The notes under the pieces are model-generated. The model did not search any database. It saw only the letters and a program-made list of their open reading frames with translations, and was not told the origin of the DNA. A DNA stretch of 64,000 nt from Desulfurobacterium indicum (lineage in GTDB: Bacteria; Aquificota; Aquificia; Desulfurobacteriales; Desulfurobacteriaceae). Where the stretch lies: contig NZ_MOEN01000002.1 of assembly GCF_001968985.1 (NCBI RefSeq), positions 1-64,000 on the forward strand, written 5' to 3'. Every line of letters starts with the position of its first letter. Position 1 is the first letter of the stretch. Made by a program: the position numbers and the translations under genes. Below are positions 16,749-26,078 of the stretch, in pieces.

Positions 16749-16780
16749 AAGGCCCCGAATTTTCGGGGCCTTATTATTTT
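16749..16780 (+). terminator. Strong terminator after the YlbF-like gene
   Basis: AAGGCCCCGAA pairs with TTCGGGGCCTT around one or two bases and runs into ATTATTTT. It lies between convergent genes; the minus-strand dapE stop overlaps its 3' side, so it may serve both, though only the plus direction has a good T-rich tail. Confidence 0.9.
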
Positions 16781-17844
16781 GATAAGAAACTCTTTAAAAT
16801 TTCGTAATTTTTTTGTAGTTTTTCTATTTCTATATACTCGTTTTTCTGGTGTGCCTGGGAAGGTTGTCCAGGGCCGAAATTAACAGCATCTATTCCCCAC
16901 TGGGAAAACCTCGCTACATCTGTCCATGCCTGTTTAGGTTCCACCTGTAAGTTGTGGCTTTTTATAAAATTTTCAAGGATTGGATTATCAAGGCATACTC
17001 TTCCTGAAGGTGACAAATCTCTCCACTCCAGTTCGTCAACTCCAGCTTCTTTTCCTAATTTTTCCAGATCTTTTACCGCTTCATCTAACGTTTTTGATGG
17101 TGAAAATCTGTAGTTCACATTAACGGTAAAGCTGTCTGGAATAATATTTCTAGCACCTGTGAAATCCACCATTGTTGCGTTCATTACTTCTTGGTATATT
17201 AGCCCGTGGAATTCGTATTTTTCAGGTTTCTTTTCAGACAGAATTTTAAGTAGCTTCCATCCCTTGTGAATAGCATTTTCTCCCTGCCACGGTCTTGCAG
17301 AGTGGGCTCTCTTTCCTTTAAATGTCATTCCGCAGTGGATTACTCCCAGACAACCTACCTGAACAGCGTTGTTGGTAGGTTCAAGGATTATTGCAAGGTT
17401 TATTTTCTCAATGAGATGTTTGTATTTCTCATATAAAGGAATTAATCCGCTTTCAAGGTAAGGACCTTCTTCTTTTTCATAAAATATGTATACCATGTTG
17501 TATGGTGTTTTTAGATTTTCTTTTCCTGAATCTTCAATGATTTTCAATATCACTGCATCTCCGCCCTTCATGTCACTGGCACCGAGGCCATAAAGTTTCC
17601 CGTCGATAATTTTTCCAGTAAATTCGTTTGTTCCAGGAACAGTATCAAGGTGTCCCACTAAGGCTATTGTCGGTTTTTCGTCGTTGATTTCCGTATGTGC
17701 AATAATTGTGTTTGAAACTCTTCCTACTTTAAGAGAAGGGTTGTTTTCTTTTATGAAATTTTCTGTAAAGTCGGCGATTTCTTTTTCATTTCCGTATGTT
17801 GAGGGAATATTTATCAGTTCTTTAAGTATTTCTAAAAGTTTCAT
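16774..17844 (-). CDS. dapE: M20-family metallopeptidase, succinyl-diaminopimelate desuccinylase-like
   Basis: Zinc-dependent deacylase; the likely reaction is release of succinate from N-succinyl-LL-diaminopimelate in lysine and cell-wall synthesis. M20 motifs in order: LVGHLDTVPG (His65, Asp67), LYGLGASDMKGGDAV (bridging Asp near 95), IFYEKEEGP (Glu-Glu near 127), ILEPTNNAVQVGCLGV, and the C-terminal metal His in FGPGQPSQAHQKNEYI. The 356-residue length and the GASDMKGG form fit the shorter DapE group. Related M20 enzymes (ArgE, carboxypeptidases) cannot be fully excluded. The gene faces away from uvrC with 80 bases between starts. Confidence 0.8.
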   Translation of the reverse strand: MKLLEILKELINIPSTYGNEKEIADFTENFIKENNPSLKVGRVSNTIIAHTEINDEKPTIALVGHLDTVPGTNEFTGKIIDGKLYGLGASDMKGGDAVILKIIEDSGKENLKTPYNMVYIFYEKEEGPYLESGLIPLYEKYKHLIEKINLAIILEPTNNAVQVGCLGVIHCGMTFKGKRAHSARPWQGENAIHKGWKLLKILSEKKPEKYEFHGLIYQEVMNATMVDFTGARNIIPDSFTVNVNYRFSPSKTLDEAVKDLEKLGKEAGVDELEWRDLSPSGRVCLDNPILENFIKSHNLQVEPKQAWTDVARFSQWGIDAVNFGPGQPSQAHQKNEYIEIEKLQKNYEILKSFLSK

Positions 17845-17889
17845 CTGTCACCTCTCATCTTTTGATTATTTGAATATAGCTCTTTCTAC

Positions 17890-17917
17890 TTGTTTTACCC
17901 TTTTCATAGTTTATCTT
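17890..17917 (+). promoter_or_regulatory. uvrC promoter giving a leaderless or near-leaderless message
   Basis: TTGTTT at 17890-17895, a 16-bp spacer and TATCTT at 17912-17917. The uvrC ATG begins only 7 bases after the -10, and no Shine-Dalgarno is present, so transcription would start at or next to the start codon. The match is moderate; the lack of a Shine-Dalgarno is clear. Confidence 0.45.
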
Positions 17918-17924
17918 TTATCTT

Positions 17925-19697
17925 ATGAGTGTAAAGCGATTTGAGGAAAAGTTAAAAGCAGTTCCTGATCTTCCCGGTGTCTATATGTTTTATGATGATG
18001 ACGGTAAGGTTGTTTATGTTGGAAAGGCGCGTTCTTTGAAAAAGCGCATAGCTTCTCATTTGAAAGCTACGGATCCTTCCGATAAGAGTTACAGGATTGT
18101 AAAGGCTTCTTCTGATTTTGATTTCGTAGTTGTCAGGAATGAACGGGAAGCACTGGCTCTGGAAGCGGAACTTATAAAAAAGCACCTTCCTAAATTCAAT
18201 GTTCTTATGAAGGATGATAAAAGTTATCCTTTCCTTCTGATTACCGATGAATCTTTTCCTTCTGTAAGGCTTGTTAGAAAGACGGATAAACTTTCGGGCC
18301 GCCGCTTCGGTCCGTTTATACCGGCAAAGAATGCACGTTTAACCATGGATTTAATTCACAGACTTTTCAGGCTCAGGAAATGTAAAGAGCTTAAAAAACG
18401 AGATCGGCCGTGTATTCAGTATCATATGGAAAGATGTTGTGCACCGTGTTGTAGATATGTTTCTAAAAGAGAGTATATGGAGCAGGTAAGTGGTGCAATA
18501 TCCTTTCTGGAGGGAAACGTTAAATCTTACCTTCAACGGTTATATGAGCATATAGAGGATCTGGCTCAGAGGCAGGAATTTGAAAGGGCAGCTTTCCTTA
18601 GGGATCAGTTTGTTGCGATAAAAAATCTTTATGAAAAATATGCCGTTTTTATGGATGAGTATAAGGATTGTGATATTTTTTATCTTGAAGAGAAGGCTGG
18701 CCTTTTTGAAGGTATTCATATTATTGTTCGTCACGGTATTATAATGGGGAGGGAAACTTTCTCATTTGATCCATTTGAGCCCTGGGATACTGATACTGTG
18801 AGGGAACTTTTTTCCGACACTACTGCCGGGATTGATGTTATAGGTTCTATATGGCTCAGGAACTATTTCGAAAGTAGAGGAATTCCTCCTCATGTTTTTG
18901 CAAATTTTGTTCCTTCCGGACTTTCCATTAATGTGAAGCCGATACCAGAAGAGATGTTGAAGATTGTGTTTCAGAATAAGAAAAAGAGAGACAAAATTTA
19001 CCTGAATATAGATTTTGAGGCTTTATCGGCAGAATACGAGTCTGTTTTTATGGATTCTTTTCCTGAGAGGGTGGAAGTCTTTGATATTTCAACTCTTCAG
19101 GGAGAAGCTACCGTCGCTTCTTGCATTGTCTGGGAAAAAGGAAGATTTGTTAAAGACGATTATAGACGTTACAGGATAAAAACGGTAAAAGGTGTTAATG
19201 ATTATGCCTCTATGGAGGAGGTTTTAACACGTCGTTTTCGCTCCATAAAGGATAAAAAAGTGAAAATGCCTTCACTTATACTTATAGATGGAGGTATCGG
19301 TCAACTTAATGTAGCTATTAAAATTAGAGAGCTTTTTGGTTTTTCTTTCAGGGTTTTTTCCATAGCCAAAAGAGAGGAGATAATTTATACTGATGAAGGA
19401 GAGGTTGTTGAAACAAAGAAGTATCCTTACCTGTTTAGATTTTTTACTGTTTTGAGAGATGAGGCTCACAGGTTTGCAATCACTTATAATAGATATTTGA
19501 GGAGTAAAAAACTCAGGAAGAGTATTTTTGATGATGTGAAAGGTCTGGGAATGAAGAGGAGAAGAATAATAGAGAAATTCTATCCGGATGTTAAAGAACT
19601 TGCTACAGTTACGGTTGATGAGCTGAGGCAGATTGGTATTCCGGAGAAGGTTGCTGTTCAATTGATAAAGAGAGTTAAAGAAGTTTATGGAGAATGA
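17925..19697 (+). CDS. uvrC: Excinuclease ABC subunit C
   Basis: Makes the dual incisions of nucleotide excision repair. The GIY-YIG nuclease domain opens GVYMFYDDDGKVVYVGKARSLKKR (about residues 19-42). A Cys cluster CKELKKRDRPC...RCCAPC near 158-176 matches the Fe-S-ligating Cys described for UvrC. The UVR motif DLAQRQEFERAAFLRDQ near 212 binds UvrB. The RNase H-like nuclease domain follows (VFDISTLQGEATVAS; LILIDGGIGQLN), then a helix-hairpin-helix end. At 590 residues it is full length. No Shine-Dalgarno precedes the ATG. It opens a tight run of genes reaching to 27648. Confidence 0.97.
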   Translation: MSVKRFEEKLKAVPDLPGVYMFYDDDGKVVYVGKARSLKKRIASHLKATDPSDKSYRIVKASSDFDFVVVRNEREALALEAELIKKHLPKFNVLMKDDKSYPFLLITDESFPSVRLVRKTDKLSGRRFGPFIPAKNARLTMDLIHRLFRLRKCKELKKRDRPCIQYHMERCCAPCCRYVSKREYMEQVSGAISFLEGNVKSYLQRLYEHIEDLAQRQEFERAAFLRDQFVAIKNLYEKYAVFMDEYKDCDIFYLEEKAGLFEGIHIIVRHGIIMGRETFSFDPFEPWDTDTVRELFSDTTAGIDVIGSIWLRNYFESRGIPPHVFANFVPSGLSINVKPIPEEMLKIVFQNKKKRDKIYLNIDFEALSAEYESVFMDSFPERVEVFDISTLQGEATVASCIVWEKGRFVKDDYRRYRIKTVKGVNDYASMEEVLTRRFRSIKDKKVKMPSLILIDGGIGQLNVAIKIRELFGFSFRVFSIAKREEIIYTDEGEVVETKKYPYLFRFFTVLRDEAHRFAITYNRYLRSKKLRKSIFDDVKGLGMKRRRIIEKFYPDVKELATVTVDELRQIGIPEKVAVQLIKRVKEVYGE

Positions 19698-19708
19698 AGG
19701 AGGAAAAT

Positions 19709-20209
19709 ATGGAAATACTCTGGGCTCCATGGAGGTTGTCTTACGTTCAGAAAGTCACGGAGAGTAAAGGTAGCGGTTGCTTTATATGCGATGCTTTTAA
19801 CGATAGTCCTGAAAATGATAAAAAAAATCTTCTTCTCCACAGAGGTAAAAAAGCTCTGGTTATTTTGAATAGATTTCCGTATAACACTGCGCATCTTATG
19901 ATATGTCCTGTTCGGCATACCGGGGATTTTGAAACCCTGCTTCCTGAGGAAATGGCGGAGATTGACGAACTTTTGAAAAAATCGATAAGAGTGATAAGGA
20001 GAGCTTACAATCCTGATGGTTTTAATGTGGGCCTTAATCTCGGGAAACCTTCCGGAGGAAGCCACGATACACACATTCATTATCATATCGTTCCGAGGTG
20101 GAACGGGGATACAAATTTTATGCCGATAATAGGTGGTGTTAAGGTTATTCCACAGTCTCTTGAGGAGACTTACGACATACTGAAAAAATTCTGGAGTGAT
20201 AATGATTAA
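19709..20209 (+). CDS. HIT-family nucleotide-binding protein (Ap4A hydrolase/phosphorylase-like)
   Basis: A 166-residue histidine-triad protein. The start is ATG 19709 (MEILWAPWRLSYV) with AAGGAGG five bases upstream; an ATG at 19694 overlapping the uvrC stop would add five residues. WAPWR near the N-terminus, CFIC (Cys24, Cys27, probable zinc ligands with a later His), and the triad H122-I-H124-Y-H126 with GGSHDTHIHYHIVPRW define the branch that includes bacterial Ap4A phosphorylases. Such enzymes cleave dinucleoside polyphosphates. Operon partner of uvrC (11-base gap) and of the LapB-like gene (8-base overlap). Confidence 0.9.
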   Translation: MEILWAPWRLSYVQKVTESKGSGCFICDAFNDSPENDKKNLLLHRGKKALVILNRFPYNTAHLMICPVRHTGDFETLLPEEMAEIDELLKKSIRVIRRAYNPDGFNVGLNLGKPSGGSHDTHIHYHIVPRWNGDTNFMPIIGGVKVIPQSLEETYDILKKFWSDND

Positions 20210-21260
20210 TCCTTTCAGCTGGCTCGGGAAAAAGGGTAAGAGAATAGATAGAAGGGTGGAAAGTTTCCTTAAAAATCTTTCTATAAACAGAATTGACACA
20301 TTAAAAGAACTGCCTGATCTTGATATTGACAAACCGTTTAACGCTTATGTTACGCTTGCTATTCTACTGAGAGAAAAAGGGGAATTCCACAAGGCTATAA
20401 AACTGCTTGAGAATCTGCTCTCCGGGGAACTTTCGGTAGATGATGAAAAGCTTGTAATACTTAACCTTGCTATTACGTATAAGCTGGCCGGATTTGTTGA
20501 TAGGGCAGAACAAATTATAAGAGAAGGTATAGAGAGATTTCCTGCAGAAGGGTATTTTTACTATGAGCTTGCCAAGCTGAAGCAGATGTATAATGATTGG
20601 GAAGAGGCAGTTAAGAACTTTGAAATTGCAAACGGACTTAACGGCATATTTCAAGAAGAGCTTTTTTACACGAAACTTTTCTATATAAATAAGCTTCTTG
20701 ACAGCGGAAAGATAGACAAGGCATTTAAGGTTATGAAAACTCTTAAAAATATTCTGTTAGTTCCCTTTTTCTACTATACGCTGGCAAGGATCTACTTTGA
20801 AATAGGTGATAGTGATAGAGCTTACAGGAATGTTGTTACGGGCATGAGACTTTCTGAAAAGCAATCCGACATGTTTTTAAAGCTACTTGAGAAGTATCAG
20901 AGCCTTGATGTGGAGGAGCTTGAAAGACTTATAGATAAAGTTGGACTTATCTATCCTGTTGCACTTAGATATGTGGAGCTTCTTTCAGGAAGAGGTGATG
21001 ATGAAAAGGCTCTGGAAGTTATTAATAAGGTTGCTGAAAAATATCCTCTTAAAGCAGAAGTTAAAGAACATCAGCTCAGACTTATGTGGAAACTTGGTAA
21101 GAGAAAACAGGTTGTAGATGTTATCGTTTCATCTCTTGAAAGGCTTAAAAAAGAGAGAAAAAAATACGTTTGTGAAAATTGCGGTTACAAAACGGATACT
21201 TTTGATTGGTGTTGTCCAAAGTGTAAATCCTGGGAAACCTTGAGGCTGGATATAGATTGA
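20202..21260 (+). CDS. LapB/YciM-like TPR protein with rubredoxin-type zinc ribbon
   Basis: A 352-residue protein of tandem helix pairs (TPR-like, about residues 45-320: for example HKAIKLLENLL, FVDRAEQIIREGIERFPAEG, DWEEAVKNFEIANG). It ends in CENCGYKTDTFDWCCPKCKSWE, a four-Cys zinc ribbon as in E. coli LapB (YciM), which tunes LpxC turnover and LPS synthesis. Unlike E. coli LapB it has no N-terminal membrane span; its start MINPFSWLGKKGKRIDRRVE is amphipathic and basic. Start ATG 20202 is preceded by GGAG; a GTG six bases earlier lies within that site. It sits directly before tamB, in line with an envelope role. Confidence 0.75.
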   Translation: MINPFSWLGKKGKRIDRRVESFLKNLSINRIDTLKELPDLDIDKPFNAYVTLAILLREKGEFHKAIKLLENLLSGELSVDDEKLVILNLAITYKLAGFVDRAEQIIREGIERFPAEGYFYYELAKLKQMYNDWEEAVKNFEIANGLNGIFQEELFYTKLFYINKLLDSGKIDKAFKVMKTLKNILLVPFFYYTLARIYFEIGDSDRAYRNVVTGMRLSEKQSDMFLKLLEKYQSLDVEELERLIDKVGLIYPVALRYVELLSGRGDDEKALEVINKVAEKYPLKAEVKEHQLRLMWKLGKRKQVVDVIVSSLERLKKERKKYVCENCGYKTDTFDWCCPKCKSWETLRLDID

Positions 21261-21261
21261 T

Positions 21262-24200
21262 ATGAGGGATAGGGTAAGATCTTTTTTTCATTCGCTTTTA
21301 AGGGGTAGGCTCCACTACTTTATCAGGTTTTGTTTTTTTGTTCTTTTCCTGTTTTTTACCTTTAAGATTTCCCTGAAAATGATTGACTATTACCTTGATA
21401 AGTTAAAAGGTTACGGTATTTATGTAGAAAACCTGCATATTCAGCCGGGAAGTCGCTTCGCCGTTACGTTTGGCGGAATTGAGTATAAAAGTAAAAGTGT
21501 GGAATTTCACGGTGGAAGAGGGGAAGTAATCCTTGATCTTATTGAGTCTTTAAAAGAAAAAAGGCCAGTTGTTTTTAGAGCTTCTATTGATTATTTTTCC
21601 TTATCTTTTAATGAAAATGATAAAAAGGGAGCACTTGTTTTACCGAACATTTCTTCTGTTCCTTTTGGTATCGTGGTAAAGAATCTTCACGTCGGAAGAG
21701 GAAACATATATTCCCGGAATTTTTTAGCCGATTTTGGTGGATTGGATTGGGGTAACGGGAAGTTTTTGTTGCGTAAGACAGATGGAAGGATAAAGGGTAA
21801 ACCGTTTTACCTTTCAGATATTGTTGGAGTTCTTCAAAAGGATACAGTTAAAACCGATCCGTTTGATTTTTCATGGGATTCGCTTTCTTTGAGTGGTAAG
21901 ATGATGTTTTCTCTTGATTTTCGTGATGTCAGGTTTGATGGGAAACTTTTGCTTCCCGGAAAAAAGGTTGCTTTAGTTTTGATTAAGGAAACTAGCAAAA
22001 TTAAAGCATCAGGAAATATTGCCTTTGAAACTTTCAAAAAACGGTTTGATTTTTCTCTTGATGCCTATCTGGATGGGGAAGCAAAGTTTAATGGAAAGAT
22101 TTCTGAGGAGGGCGAGCCTTTTAAACTTTCTTTTAAAGGTTTTTTTGACGGAGAGCAGATTTCTATTGAGGGAGATTCTATCGGTGATTTTACTTTTGAA
22201 AATAAATTTTTTGTTAAAGGTATGAATGTTTCTTACAGTTTTAGCGGGAAGCCGGACTGTTTAAGTGGTTTTATAAACGGTAAGATAGACGATGTTTCTT
22301 TTGACAGAAGAAACTTTAGAAATTTATTCGTTTCCGTTAAATTAAAAGATTCGAATTATTTGGATGCGGATTTTTCCTGGCATGATGGAAACAGCGGTAA
22401 AGTTAAGATATCGGGCAACCTTGCTTTAAAAAACTTTTCCGTTGTGGCGGATATTAAAAAATTCGACTTAAAATCGGATCCTTTAATTGCTTCTCTTTCT
22501 CCTTCTATTAGAGAATGGATTCCAGAAGTTGAAGGGGACGTATCTCTTAAAGGGAAGGTTGAAAAGGGGGAGGTAAAAGAAGCCAATGTAACTTTTAATA
22601 TTTCCCGTTTTAATTTTAGAGGTTTTGACGGTAAAGGTTATCTGATTTTAAGGACGAAAAACGGTAGATTTCCTGTGTCCTTTAAAATATCGGGATATAA
22701 TGGAACGGTGGGATTTAGCGGATATTTTAATCCATCTCAGGTTTCTGTAAACGGAAATCTTTTTTATAACAATTTCCAGCTGGCTTCTCTCGACTTTTTA
22801 TCTTCTGAAGGGCTTGAAGGAGCGGTTACAGGTGGAGGGAAGATTTTTGGTAAATTGATTGCCTTAAGAGGAAATTTCAGATACAAAGCCCGGGAACTTT
22901 CCTATTTTGGGGAAAAGTTTGAAGATGTTTCTGGTATTATTAATCTTGATTATCCTTCTCTTATTGTGGAAGCCAGGGATTCAAAAGGCAGGCTTGATTT
23001 AAAAAGGGTTTCTCTAAAGTTTGCTCCTGTCTTTGCGATAGATGTGGTAGCTTCCGTTAAAGGTTTTCATCTTGGAACGATTGAGAAAGTTACGGGTAGA
23101 TACGGTATCAAAATGCCTGTTAAGTTGAGCGGGACAGCTGACGGTAGCGTTTCCCTCTCTTTTAAGCATGGTGAAAAGAATCCTTTTAAGATGAGTGTAA
23201 TCATTGATAAATATGATTCCCACTATGCCCTGGGAGATACTATTTCAGGAAATGCAACAGGGGCAGGTAGCGTTGCTTTTGACAGGCAATTATCGATTTC
23301 CCTTCACGGAAGTTCTAAGGATGCTACAATTGCTGGCTTGAAATTTTTTGGCGGAAGTTACCGTTTTGTAATGAGGGGAAAAGATATTAATGTTTCTGGA
23401 GAAAATTTCTCTTCTTCCCTTTTTGACAAAAGCTCAGTTAGCTTTTCTGTTGCTCTGGATGCAGAAAAAGAGTCAATGAACGGTGAATTTATATTAAAAG
23501 GGCACAAAAAGCTTTCTCACCTTGCAACGGATGTTAACCTTAGCGGAAAAATTGAAGGATATTTTGACAACTTTACTGTACCTATCAAAGGGAATGCCTT
23601 TGTTGTTTCAGATTACTTAAAGGATAAAATTGCCGTTAAATTTTCTGGCAGGTTTCATGAACCTGACAACAACGGAGAGATTGATTTTATTTCAAATAAA
23701 GGTAGAGTTTATGCAAAGATAAACGGTAAGGATCTTACATTAAGAGGCACTCTTAAAAACTTGGAATTTGGACTGGAGAAGGTTAAGGGAACGGCAGGTT
23801 TAGTTGTTTTTAATCTCAATGTGAAAAATTTTGATTTTGAACATTTAAACGGTGTTGTTGGAATTCCGATTTTGTCTATCTTTCCGGAAAATTTACCAGA
23901 GATAGATTCTATTTCAGGGATTTACTTAAATTTTAGCAATGGGAACATTAAAGTGAGTGATGCCGCTTTCTCTTTCCCTGGCGGTTGGATTAATCTGAAT
24001 CTTTCATTTGTTAACCGTCAACTTTCAGGGAACTTTAAAGGTTCTGTCAGTGCCAGAGCCATTGCCAGAAGGTTTTTACCTTCTGTTCTTGTGAAAGAAG
24101 GTGATTTCAACGTTTCAGGTACATTTGAATATGAAAAAAAATTTACTTATTCGGTTGAGGTTAAAGCGGGCGGTATAGTTGGCAGAACGGATTATCTTCT

Positions 24201-25275
24201 GGGAACGGTAAAGATTGATAAGTTTTCTCTAAATGTTAAGGACGGAAAGTTGAAATATCTATTTACTGCGATAGAGGTGGAAGACGGAAACATTGTGGTT
24301 TCCGGCGGTGATGTAATTACAGCTTCGATATTTAACGTGCCTGTTGGTCAAAGGGGTATCTGGCGTGCCCGTATAACGGGAAATTTAAAATTTGTAAATA
24401 AAAAATTGACTGGAGCAATTAATATCTCTCGTCCGGTCATTCTAAAACTTACTGCGGAGAAAAAGAAAGGTTCTCCTTCATTTTCCATACCGTTCGATGT
24501 TGATGTAAACCTTGATTTTCTTGAACCCCTTGAATTCAAAACGGACGTTTGGAGTATAAAAATTCTTCCTATTATGAAAGTTACTGTGAACGATGGAATA
24601 CCTGTTGTTTCTGGTAATTTCTTTGTTCTGGACGGAAAGATAAAATATATGGGAAAAGAGTTTGTTGTTTCTTACGGTTCTGGTATTGTTGACAATCTTC
24701 TTGAATTAAAAGGTGATTTAAATATTGCTGCTATTTCACGGATAGGGGATTATTATGTTTACATGTTTATCAGGGGAAATCTTTCTTCCCCTGTTCTCTA
24801 CTTTTCCTCTGAGCCTCCTTTGACAAAGGAGGAAATTTTAAGTCTCATAATGACAGGGGCGACGCCGTCGGAGATGGAAAGGAGTAATGAGCTATTTCCG
24901 GTTGTTCAGGTAGCTTATTATGCTACTTCCACCTTTTTAAAACCTGTAGAAAAAACCTTTTCAAAGTTGCTGAAACTTGAGTCTTTTTCATTAGAGCCTT
25001 ACATAACCAGGTATGGTGAAACGGTCATAAAATTTTCGGTGGCAAAGAGGATAGGCGATAGGTTAAGGCTCATAGGTTATCAGACAACAGGTCAGGATCC
25101 TGAATTTAGTATAGGTGCTCAGTATTTCATAGGTCATTATAAAAATGTTTATCTTGAATATCAGTATAGTAATTACTACCATAACGAATATGGTATTGGA
25201 TTTGATTTCAGAGTTAAGGATTGGATATGGTTAGAAGAGAAGATAAAAAGGAAAATTCAAGGATTGAAGAAGTAG
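21262..25275 (+). CDS. tamB: TamB-family AsmA-like envelope protein
   Basis: A 1337-residue protein with one N-terminal membrane span (residues about 20-40). Over 1200 residues of repeating beta-strand-rich sequence with alternating hydrophobic residues follow, as in the hydrophobic-groove proteins TamB/YhdP/AsmA that bridge the two membranes. The C-terminal region (NLSSPVLYFSSEPPLTKEEILSLIMTG near residue 1175) is the TamB (DUF490) signature. TamB works with TamA or BamA and is implicated in phospholipid transport to the outer membrane. Follows the LapB-like gene after one base and overlaps rnhC. No tamA-like gene is in the window. Confidence 0.85.
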   Translation: MRDRVRSFFHSLLRGRLHYFIRFCFFVLFLFFTFKISLKMIDYYLDKLKGYGIYVENLHIQPGSRFAVTFGGIEYKSKSVEFHGGRGEVILDLIESLKEKRPVVFRASIDYFSLSFNENDKKGALVLPNISSVPFGIVVKNLHVGRGNIYSRNFLADFGGLDWGNGKFLLRKTDGRIKGKPFYLSDIVGVLQKDTVKTDPFDFSWDSLSLSGKMMFSLDFRDVRFDGKLLLPGKKVALVLIKETSKIKASGNIAFETFKKRFDFSLDAYLDGEAKFNGKISEEGEPFKLSFKGFFDGEQISIEGDSIGDFTFENKFFVKGMNVSYSFSGKPDCLSGFINGKIDDVSFDRRNFRNLFVSVKLKDSNYLDADFSWHDGNSGKVKISGNLALKNFSVVADIKKFDLKSDPLIASLSPSIREWIPEVEGDVSLKGKVEKGEVKEANVTFNISRFNFRGFDGKGYLILRTKNGRFPVSFKISGYNGTVGFSGYFNPSQVSVNGNLFYNNFQLASLDFLSSEGLEGAVTGGGKIFGKLIALRGNFRYKARELSYFGEKFEDVSGIINLDYPSLIVEARDSKGRLDLKRVSLKFAPVFAIDVVASVKGFHLGTIEKVTGRYGIKMPVKLSGTADGSVSLSFKHGEKNPFKMSVIIDKYDSHYALGDTISGNATGAGSVAFDRQLSISLHGSSKDATIAGLKFFGGSYRFVMRGKDINVSGENFSSSLFDKSSVSFSVALDAEKESMNGEFILKGHKKLSHLATDVNLSGKIEGYFDNFTVPIKGNAFVVSDYLKDKIAVKFSGRFHEPDNNGEIDFISNKGRVYAKINGKDLTLRGTLKNLEFGLEKVKGTAGLVVFNLNVKNFDFEHLNGVVGIPILSIFPENLPEIDSISGIYLNFSNGNIKVSDAAFSFPGGWINLNLSFVNRQLSGNFKGSVSARAIARRFLPSVLVKEGDFNVSGTFEYEKKFTYSVEVKAGGIVGRTDYLLGTVKIDKFSLNVKDGKLKYLFTAIEVEDGNIVVSGGDVITASIFNVPVGQRGIWRARITGNLKFVNKKLTGAINISRPVILKLTAEKKKGSPSFSIPFDVDVNLDFLEPLEFKTDVWSIKILPIMKVTVNDGIPVVSGNFFVLDGKIKYMGKEFVVSYGSGIVDNLLELKGDLNIAAISRIGDYYVYMFIRGNLSSPVLYFSSEPPLTKEEILSLIMTGATPSEMERSNELFPVVQVAYYATSTFLKPVEKTFSKLLKLESFSLEPYITRYGETVIKFSVAKRIGDRLRLIGYQTTGQDPEFSIGAQYFIGHYKNVYLEYQYSNYYHNEYGIGFDFRVKDWIWLEEKIKRKIQGLKK

Positions 25276-26066
25276 CGAAAGCTTTAGAAAGTGCTGGTGC
25301 TGTTTCCGAAAATCCACCACAACATGCGATTTACAGGTTCAGACTTGGAGATGGGATTGTTACGATTTATAAATCTGGTTCTATCGTTTATGGAGGAAAA
25401 GGGGACGATAAAGAGATTCTCAAAAGTATTGTTGATAGTGTTTTAACTGAAAATGTAGATATTACTCCAAGAATAGGCTGTGATGAAGCTGGTAAAGGTG
25501 AATATGCGGGGCCACTGGTTGTCGCGTGTATCTATTGTGATGAACCTGCTGTTAAAGAGCTAATAAAACTTGGTGTTAAAGATTCTAAAAAACTTTCTGA
25601 TGAGAAAGTTTTGAGGCTTGCTGATGAAATTAAGAAAGTTGCACACGGTGCTGTTAGAGTTTTGATGCCGCAGGAATATAACAGACTCTATGCTAATTAC
25701 AAAAATATAAATAGACTGCTTGATGTTGTTTATCTTTCTCTTATAGATAAACTTGTGAAAAAGTATAAACCTAAACGTGTGATTGTTGATAAATACGGTA
25801 GCGGTATTAAAAAGAAGCTTTGTGACAATTTACCTGATTCTGTTGATATTGTTGTTGTTGAGAAAGCCGAGAGTGATCCGGTTGTTGCTGCAGCTTCCAT
25901 CGTTGCCAGAGCGGAAAAATTGAAAGGATGCCAGCTGTTGGAGAAAAAGTTTGGAGTTAAGATTCCTTCTGGTAATAATAAAGATCAGATTTCCCATTTT
26001 CTTCAGTCCGTATCTGAGAATATGTTACCATATCTTGTTAAAATGCATTTCAATATGAATGTGTAA
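25227..26066 (+). CDS. rnhC: Ribonuclease HIII
   Basis: Cleaves RNA of RNA-DNA hybrids. An N-terminal TBP-like substrate-binding domain (residues about 10-80, with VTIYKSGSIVYGGKG) is diagnostic of RNase HIII rather than HII. The catalytic domain opens RIGCDEAGKGEYAGPLVVACIY with the D-E-x-G-x-G-x(2)-x-G pattern. The third and fourth acidic residues are in VIVDKYGSG and EKAESDPVVAAASIVARAE. The 279-residue length is normal. ATG 25227 is preferred over a TTG six bases earlier. The gene starts 49 bases before the end of tamB. Confidence 0.93.
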   Translation: MVRREDKKENSRIEEVAKALESAGAVSENPPQHAIYRFRLGDGIVTIYKSGSIVYGGKGDDKEILKSIVDSVLTENVDITPRIGCDEAGKGEYAGPLVVACIYCDEPAVKELIKLGVKDSKKLSDEKVLRLADEIKKVAHGAVRVLMPQEYNRLYANYKNINRLLDVVYLSLIDKLVKKYKPKRVIVDKYGSGIKKKLCDNLPDSVDIVVVEKAESDPVVAAASIVARAEKLKGCQLLEKKFGVKIPSGNNKDQISHFLQSVSENMLPYLVKMHFNMNV

Positions 26067-26078
26067 CGGAGGTCTTAG

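Noticed and set aside
19685-20332. A 215-codon open frame on the minus strand
   Set aside because: It is antisense to the HIT protein gene, which carries the full histidine triad and a good start; the minus frame shows no family features.
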